Shown: positions 58,969 to 64,000 of the stretch, in pieces
Numbering within the stretch: position 1 is the first letter of the stretch
Layout of the letters: each line of letters starts with the position of its first letter
DNA from: Coffea arabica
Lineage: Eukaryota > Streptophyta > Magnoliopsida > Gentianales > Rubiaceae
DNA length: 64,000 nucleotides
Direction of reading: 5' to 3'
NCBI RefSeq assembly: GCF_036785885.1
Contig: NC_092323.1
Coordinates: 20,840,501 to 20,904,500 of the forward strand
Translations under genes and position numbers: made by a program
The notes under the pieces: model-generated
The model's input: only the letters and a program-made list of their open reading frames with translations
Databases searched by the model: none
What the model was told of the DNA's origin: nothing

Positions 58969-59117
58969 ATACAAAAATGCTAATAATGAATTTGGCACTA
59001 CATAGTTAGTTTTGGGAGGATATCTCTTTCTTTTGTATATCAAAGTGACACAAGCATCAAAGGTCTAGACCTTTTAGCAAAACAATTGGAACAAATACTT
59101 AGGTATTGTAACAAATA

Positions 59118-60299
59118 ATTCAATATACAAGTGAATTTATATTTAATGTGCCCATCAAAAACTTGTATTATATTCATATAATACACATTTGGACGCACAG
59201 CTCAAAAGAACTTCTGTGTTTGTAATTTTCATCTAACTGTATATATCGAACTTCTGTGTTTATACTACGCTTTTTGAGTTGTATTTTGATTTTTTAAAAA
59301 ATATTTTAAAATTTGTGTAAGGATAATGATGAATCATATGAGTTATATTAAAATAACAATGATGTATAATATATAGAGACACACACATATTATGCGTATG
59401 CACTTATTTTCAAGCCAAAATTTTATTCATATTTTAAAAATCAAATTCTTACAGTATGTATGAACGTATAATATTTTGTATCATATCCATCTATATTTTA
59501 CTAATTAGAAATTGCATATCATAAGATCTCACCACTAGTATGTGTTGAAAAAATTTAGATGACTCGAATTTTTTGCTCTAAAGAGATTTTTTTTTTTTAC
59601 CGTAAACAAATATCTAATCTGGATTATGCCTGGAAAGAAAATCATAAATGTCATTTCCCCGACATAAATGAGAGTGCATGGTAACTTGTCAATGGTAATT
59701 GAAAATGTCATCTACGTAACAATTGTGACTAGTGAAGACTAGGCTTCTAAAGGTTGTTTTTTTTTTTTTAACGTTTAAACATGTTTCCCAACCACTTCTT
59801 TTCCAAAACATACATTTCTATAGAAAAAGTATTCGATCAATGTTTAAAAAAAAAAAACTGTTGAATCATAGAATTCAAATGGAGCCTAAATTGGCAACAT
59901 TTTTGGCAATTCTTTTTTTTTTTCCTCAAAGAGTAAGAATAATGGTACATCTCAAGGACAAAATACCCCATTAACTAAAATTTCTCCTGTTTTTTCTTTT
60001 CTTTTAATTTTTTTATTGTGCTTCAAAGGAGTAAGGTCTAAATTGAGGTTGGCCAAATATGTAACCTTTACACCACTTGTAACCAGAAATAAATGTGAGC
60101 AATGTCTTTCTTTCTTATCTTTTTTATTTCTTTTCCTTGCTTTTTTAGTTATTCTACTAGTCTCATTCCATTATTCTTCCTTTTTATATTCTTTTCTGTT
60201 CTCCTTCTCAGTTGTCGCTCAAGGCTTCTAGGGAAATTTGACCGCTTGAGATGGAAAAGGAGTGATTGCAGGCGCTGAACTAGATACTAAGGGTGCTTG
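59118..60299. other. No gene recognised
   Basis: AT-rich with long T runs at 59588-59600, 59758-59770 and 60108-60200. Small frames at 59732 and 60016 follow homopolymers and are not supported. Confidence 0.45.
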
Positions 60300-60490
60300 T
60301 GGTAGAGATGGAAAGTGAAAATGCTAGTCAAACAAATTGGGTTAAAGATTATTTTAAAAAATTCTCAAAATAAAACTGTAGCACTTTTTATAATATAATA
60401 TATGTGAGATAAAAAAATAATTCAAAAATATATATACGATGCAACAAAAAAATTTTCCCAAATAATGTCCAATCTAAACAAACCTCATAT
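60300..60490. mobile_element. MITE family B copy
   Basis: AACTGTAGCACTTTTTATAA, TATGTGAGATAAAAAAATAA, ACGATGCAACAAA and the end CCAATCTAAACAAACC (complement starts GGTTTGTTTAGATTGG). The order matches the copies near 45245 and 53017. Confidence 0.65.
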
Positions 60491-61036
60491 ACGTCTCACC
60501 TAGTGGATGCTAAGGGAAAAGCAAACAAGAATGAATATTGCAAGAAGTTTTTACCACAAACTAATAGGAGTGTAGAATTTATCAAATAAACGGAGTAGAG
60601 AGAAATTGTGAGAACAAGGACAGAATCATTTTCTTATCATATATAGTTTCACTTTAATTGCGTAATTGTTGTCACAGAATAATTTACTTTTCATTAGTTA
60701 ATTGCAAGCAAAGATGTAGTGCCAGACATCTGAAGTACTTTTTTTTTTTTTGTTTTATAGACTATTTAAATATGATGGCATTTTATATTTCAAAACAATT
60801 TTGCAAACCAAGATTGTGAAGATTATGAACATTTTTATTGATAAAAAATAAAAAGACAAATAAAATAATAGATTTGTTACAGAGGAGTTGACAGATAATT
60901 TAAAATAACAAAAAACTATCATGGGTTAAAATTCAAAGTATTCGAGTACTATGCTTATATTTTAAGAAAAGAGTCAACATAGAATACTCTTTATTAGTCT
61001 AACATGAGATCTCTCATAATTGCTTTAGTTTGACAT
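60491..61036. other. No gene recognised
   Basis: AT-rich spacer before the Tourist/PIF-like element. Confidence 0.4.
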
Positions 61037-61039
61037 TAA

Positions 61040-61852
61040 GGGTCTGTTTGGTTGGAAGTAAAATGTTTTCCTTGGAAAAATATTTTCCGTGGAAGTAATT
61101 TTCTATGAAAATCATTTCCCTTTCATCATTTTCAGGTGTTTGGTTAGCTTATTGAAAATATTTTCTTACTTCATTTTTCTGGTGTTTGTTTAACTTTTGA
61201 AATATTTTCACTTTTATCTCTATCTTTACTTTCTACACATTATAACTACATACTTCTTCCCATGCAAAATAAGAAAATTTATCTCATTGTTTAACTTTAA
61301 AAAATCTTGGAGAAATGTATATATGAATAAAAAATATCTCCTTAAGCAATAAACAAATTGCTGGCCATTTAGTGTCAAATATCAATCACATGCAATGCTT
61401 ATTGTGACATATATCTTGCACTCTCACTGCTGAAAGTGTCTCTAGAAAAGAATGTCCCTATTATACATAATTAATTACTAGCATAGGATGAGCAGGACGA
61501 GATTTTTTTTTTATTTTGAATATACTAGGGGAGGGTTGGGTTGGGTTGGGTTGGGTGGTACTGGGGAGGGAGTGTAAGGAAGAGATCTTGGGTTTCAAGT
61601 CCTCCTATTTACACTAAAAAAAAAAAAAAAACATACTACAAGATGTTTTCAGTAAGTTTGGAACATACTACAGGCGGGATGCATGCATTTCGGAAAACAA
61701 CTTCAGTAAGTTTGGAAGGGAAGTTGTTTTCCATAAGATGAGTGAAAATATTTTACATAGGAAAATGTTTTCAGTAACTTTTGTGCAACCAAACACGGGA
61801 AATTAGGAAAATATTTTCCTGAAAAACATTTTCACCCGAAACAAACGGACCC
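61040..61852. mobile_element. Tourist/PIF-Harbinger-like element with TAA duplication
   Basis: Left GGGTCTGTTTGGTTGGAAGT, right complement GGGTCCGTTTGTTTCGGGTG, each followed inward by many ATTTTCC motifs. Flanked by TAA at 61037-61039 and 61853-61855. 813 bp, no transposase. A SINE-like element is inserted at 61528-61632. Confidence 0.8.
61528..61632 (+). mobile_element. Short SINE-like element inside the Tourist element
   Basis: GGGGAGGGTTGGG with GGGTT repeats, then B-box-like GGGTTTCAAGTCCTC, then an A14-like tail. Flanked by ATACTA at 61522-61527 and 61633-61638. Related to 54475-54576 (same GGGGAGGG head). Confidence 0.6.
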
Positions 61853-61855
61853 TAA

Positions 61856-62230
61856 AAACAAAAAGAAGGGATCTAACACCGAGCTAAAAGAAATACTCCC
61901 ATCTTCTTGATTGTTAATATCATATTTTCACTTTTTTGATGTTGCAAAATAAAAGTGATATTTAAATGTTAACTCAATTTTTTATGAACTTCTATACTTT
62001 ACAATTTAATAAAAGAGTAAATTTTTCTTACACGGTTAGTGTAAATGCAATGTACACTGATATTTAATATTTTATGCCATGTCATTTTTGAAACCTTGTA
62101 ACATGTTGCAGCCTTTTGGGCAAATTTTATGCATCATTAAAAAAAATAAAAAATTCAGCCAAATTTAAAGAAATTTGTTGGAGTCATTTTATGATTGAAG
62201 AATAGAGTTTAATTTCCTTAAGTTGTATCA
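61856..62230. other. Spacer with a fragment of MITE family A at about 62018-62070
   Basis: GAGTAAATTTTTCTTACACG, then GTGTAAATGCAATGTACACT is the left arm only. No gene. Confidence 0.45.
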
Positions 62231-62234
62231 TTAA

Positions 62235-62440
62235 CATGTTTTCAATCAATTTTTTCAACTATATTTTATTTCATATACATTATTATATCACAAAAAAATT
62301 ATTAAAATATTATTTTAAAGAATCAAACAATCTCCTATCCAAAAAGGAGATTATTTGAAAAAATTGTTCAAAATAACATATAATACTTTGTTTGTAATGT
62401 GATATACGTATGATAAAAAATGTGATTAAAAAACTGTACT
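62235..62440. repeat. Inverted repeat of about 100 bp arms
   Basis: TTTCATATACATTATTATAT, CACAAAAAAATTATT and GAATCAAACAATCTCCT at the left are mirrored by AGGAGATTATTTGAAAAAAT and AATGTGATATACGTATGATA at the right, centred near 62338. It looks like two family B pieces head to head. Confidence 0.6.
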
Positions 62441-62779
62441 CATAATGCGAGCACAATTGCATAGTTTAATAATGCTTGTAAAATATTTGATTCTAGTAAA
62501 GTTGATAACTAAGTTGCATAGATTCTACTATTATATATATATTTTTTAAAAATTCTACATTAGACGACATACAAAATATACAATAGATATAAATTAAATC
62601 GTAGCTCACCTTTCTAATTTTAGAAAATTCATATTCGTACCTATTGCTTTTACATGTCCTGATTTTCAATCATTTCTTTTTTAAAGTGAACTCTAGTTTT
62701 TTTTTTCCAGTAAGATTCTAGTAATATGCTTCGCATCAATCCTCGCATTTCATAGAATTTTCCTACCCACAACGATATG

Positions 62780-63110
62780 GCTAAGATACAATTACTTGGG
62801 GATGAAGCAGAATTGAAGAATCCATTCCCACGAGTCAACCAATCACCCCACAAGCCGTTGACTGTTTGCGGCCGACTCATAACATTAATCCACAGCTGGT
62901 GACGAAAGCAGTGACATATATCCCCCGCACGAAGGCGCGCCTCTATACGTGGCAGCCAATTATTAGACCGTTGAATATACCTTTTAAAGGCTGCGGTCAG
63001 CCGCCCATCGGACCGAACTGCACTACTAACCTGCCCGACTCGAGGACTCACAACTGTTCTCCGCCTGGCGTCTCTTCGGTCCCATCTGTCCGGGCCTGAT
63101 TGTGAATTTT
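62780..63110 (-). promoter_or_regulatory. GC-rich patch, possible promoter
   Basis: Clearly GC-richer than its surroundings, with CCGCACGAAGGCGCGCC, ACGTGGCAGCCAATTATTAG and CCAATCACCCC. CCAAT-type boxes and an ACGT core would fit a plant promoter. A 133-codon minus frame overlaps it but has no family resemblance. The nature is uncertain. Confidence 0.35.
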
Positions 63111-64000
63111 CTCCACTAAAGATTCTAGGGTGTAATTTTCTTCACATATTCTTTGTGTTAATTTTTTTTTCCTTTTCACGAATAAAAGTTCTTAAAAGTA
63201 TTGAAAATTTTAAGTTTTTGGTCCGAAATACAAGAAATGAGTAATAAAAACTAAAGAATGAGCATTTAATAGGGTAAAATAGATACTTCAAAATTACAAG
63301 TTGCATACGTAGTGCTGATTGACTTTCAACAATCTCTAATACATAAGTATTCTGGAAAAAAACAGTAAATATGACAACAAACAAAAAGTCCACTAAGTTT
63401 AGGTATAATAAGATAGATTTACTTAATGACAGCACATTAATACGACAAATTGATAATTCAAATGTACATACACACAATTATCCTTTGTTTTACTTAGTTA
63501 TTTACTTGACTTAAATTCGCTTTCTCAAAAATTAACACTTGAAATCTAATTAACAACCCCTTGTAACACTAAATAGATATGCTCTAATAACATAAAGGTG
63601 ATTTTATCGTAGCTCACGTTTACATGCCTAAACTACACCTAATTTAATATACGAATGCAAACACACATTATTTATATCCCCGTATTTTGACACTTTTTCA
63701 GATTAACTATTTTGTGACAATAGATTCTGTTTGACAATTCAATTCATAATTTAAATTTAATAAATTCAGATCTTAATATGTTTAATATATTCAAGCTTAT
63801 TTGATAACAAAATTAATTAGATGATTCTGAATTATCTAGGCAAAACTTACTAAAAAAATAAGTGAAAAATTATTCACTTATCACTTAATACAGAATATAT
63901 TTAAATGTTAGGATTTCGATATTTAACAATTTAATAAATCAACAGATTTAGATTTTAAATTTTAGAGTTTGGACTTCACATTCAGGTTTATTAAACATAA
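63111..64000. other. AT-rich, no gene recognised
   Basis: No supported frame or element ends; the 111-codon minus frame at 63142-63477 is compositionally AT-driven. Confidence 0.45.

Larger units (their letters stand above)
58608..59117. repeat. Duplicated block, second copy (occupied by MITE)
   Basis: Same landmarks as 54380-54735, but interrupted at 58808-58968 by a family A MITE. Confidence 0.85.

Noticed and set aside
59732..60231. Two plus frames rich in Phe/Leu
   Set aside because: Produced by long T runs; no conservation cue.
62650..63051. 133-codon minus frame in the GC-rich patch
   Set aside because: No recognisable domain; a stop-free stretch is expected from the higher GC.

Overview
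This window is nuclear DNA from a flowering plant, most likely a dicot. The evidence is AT-rich sequence, GT-AG introns, a chloroplast-type transit peptide on a DUF3727-like gene, F-box/DUF295 genes, and a mix of plant transposons (L1-type LINE, Ty3/gypsy with tRNA-iMet primer site, TRIM, hAT, MULE, Helitron, Stowaway, Tourist/PIF, tRNA-derived SINEs). Some repeats look like families I associate with asterids such as Coffea, but that is recollection and not proof.

Only three host genes are supported. (1) A ten-exon plus-strand gene at 18749-26464 predicts a 315-residue protein with a plastid-like leader and a DUF1292/DUF3727-like body. (2) An F-box/DUF295 gene lies on the minus strand at 40902-42065. 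(3) A DUF295-only gene lies on the plus strand at 43553-44515, divergent from (2) across about 1.5 kb. Nearly everything else is mobile DNA or its debris.

Layout: 1-4775 decayed LINE (minus, 3' end outside the window); 4776-7229 AT-rich, no gene seen; 7230-9555 degenerate satellite of about 345 bp units with a Stowaway MITE in its last unit; 9556-12990 unassigned sequence with a Tourist-like end, a 167 bp duplication and an RNase H remnant; 12993-17776 Helitron-like ends and a minisatellite split by a 3001 bp solo LTR; 18126-18725 hAT-like MITE 23 bp before the start codon of gene (1); 27261-27478 SINE; 27632-32454 hAT element with dead transposase; 32903-38277 Ty3/gypsy element with two LTRs; 38540-39285 TRIM; 40902-44515 DUF295 pair; 45923-49726 two abutting Helitrons carrying RPA70-like exons; 50456-52157 MULE with a nested MITE; 53-64 kb dense MITEs, SINEs and a duplicated block, then a GC-rich patch near 62.8-63.1 kb.

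The strength of the window is its insertion record. I could read target-site duplications by eye for most elements: TA (Stowaway), TAA (Tourist), 5 bp (solo LTR, gypsy, TRIM), 8 bp (hAT), 9 bp (Mutator-type MITEs) and 12-15 bp (SINEs). Several elements are nested, which gives a relative order of events. I found no convincing undescribed system such as a gene cluster, CRISPR array or operon. The most original observations are the satellite with its phase-preserving MITE insertion, the head-to-tail Helitron pair with a decaying RPA gene, a MITE with an empty paralogous site in the same window, and the MITE that rewrites the leader of the DUF3727 gene and brings in a perfect TGACGTCA site.
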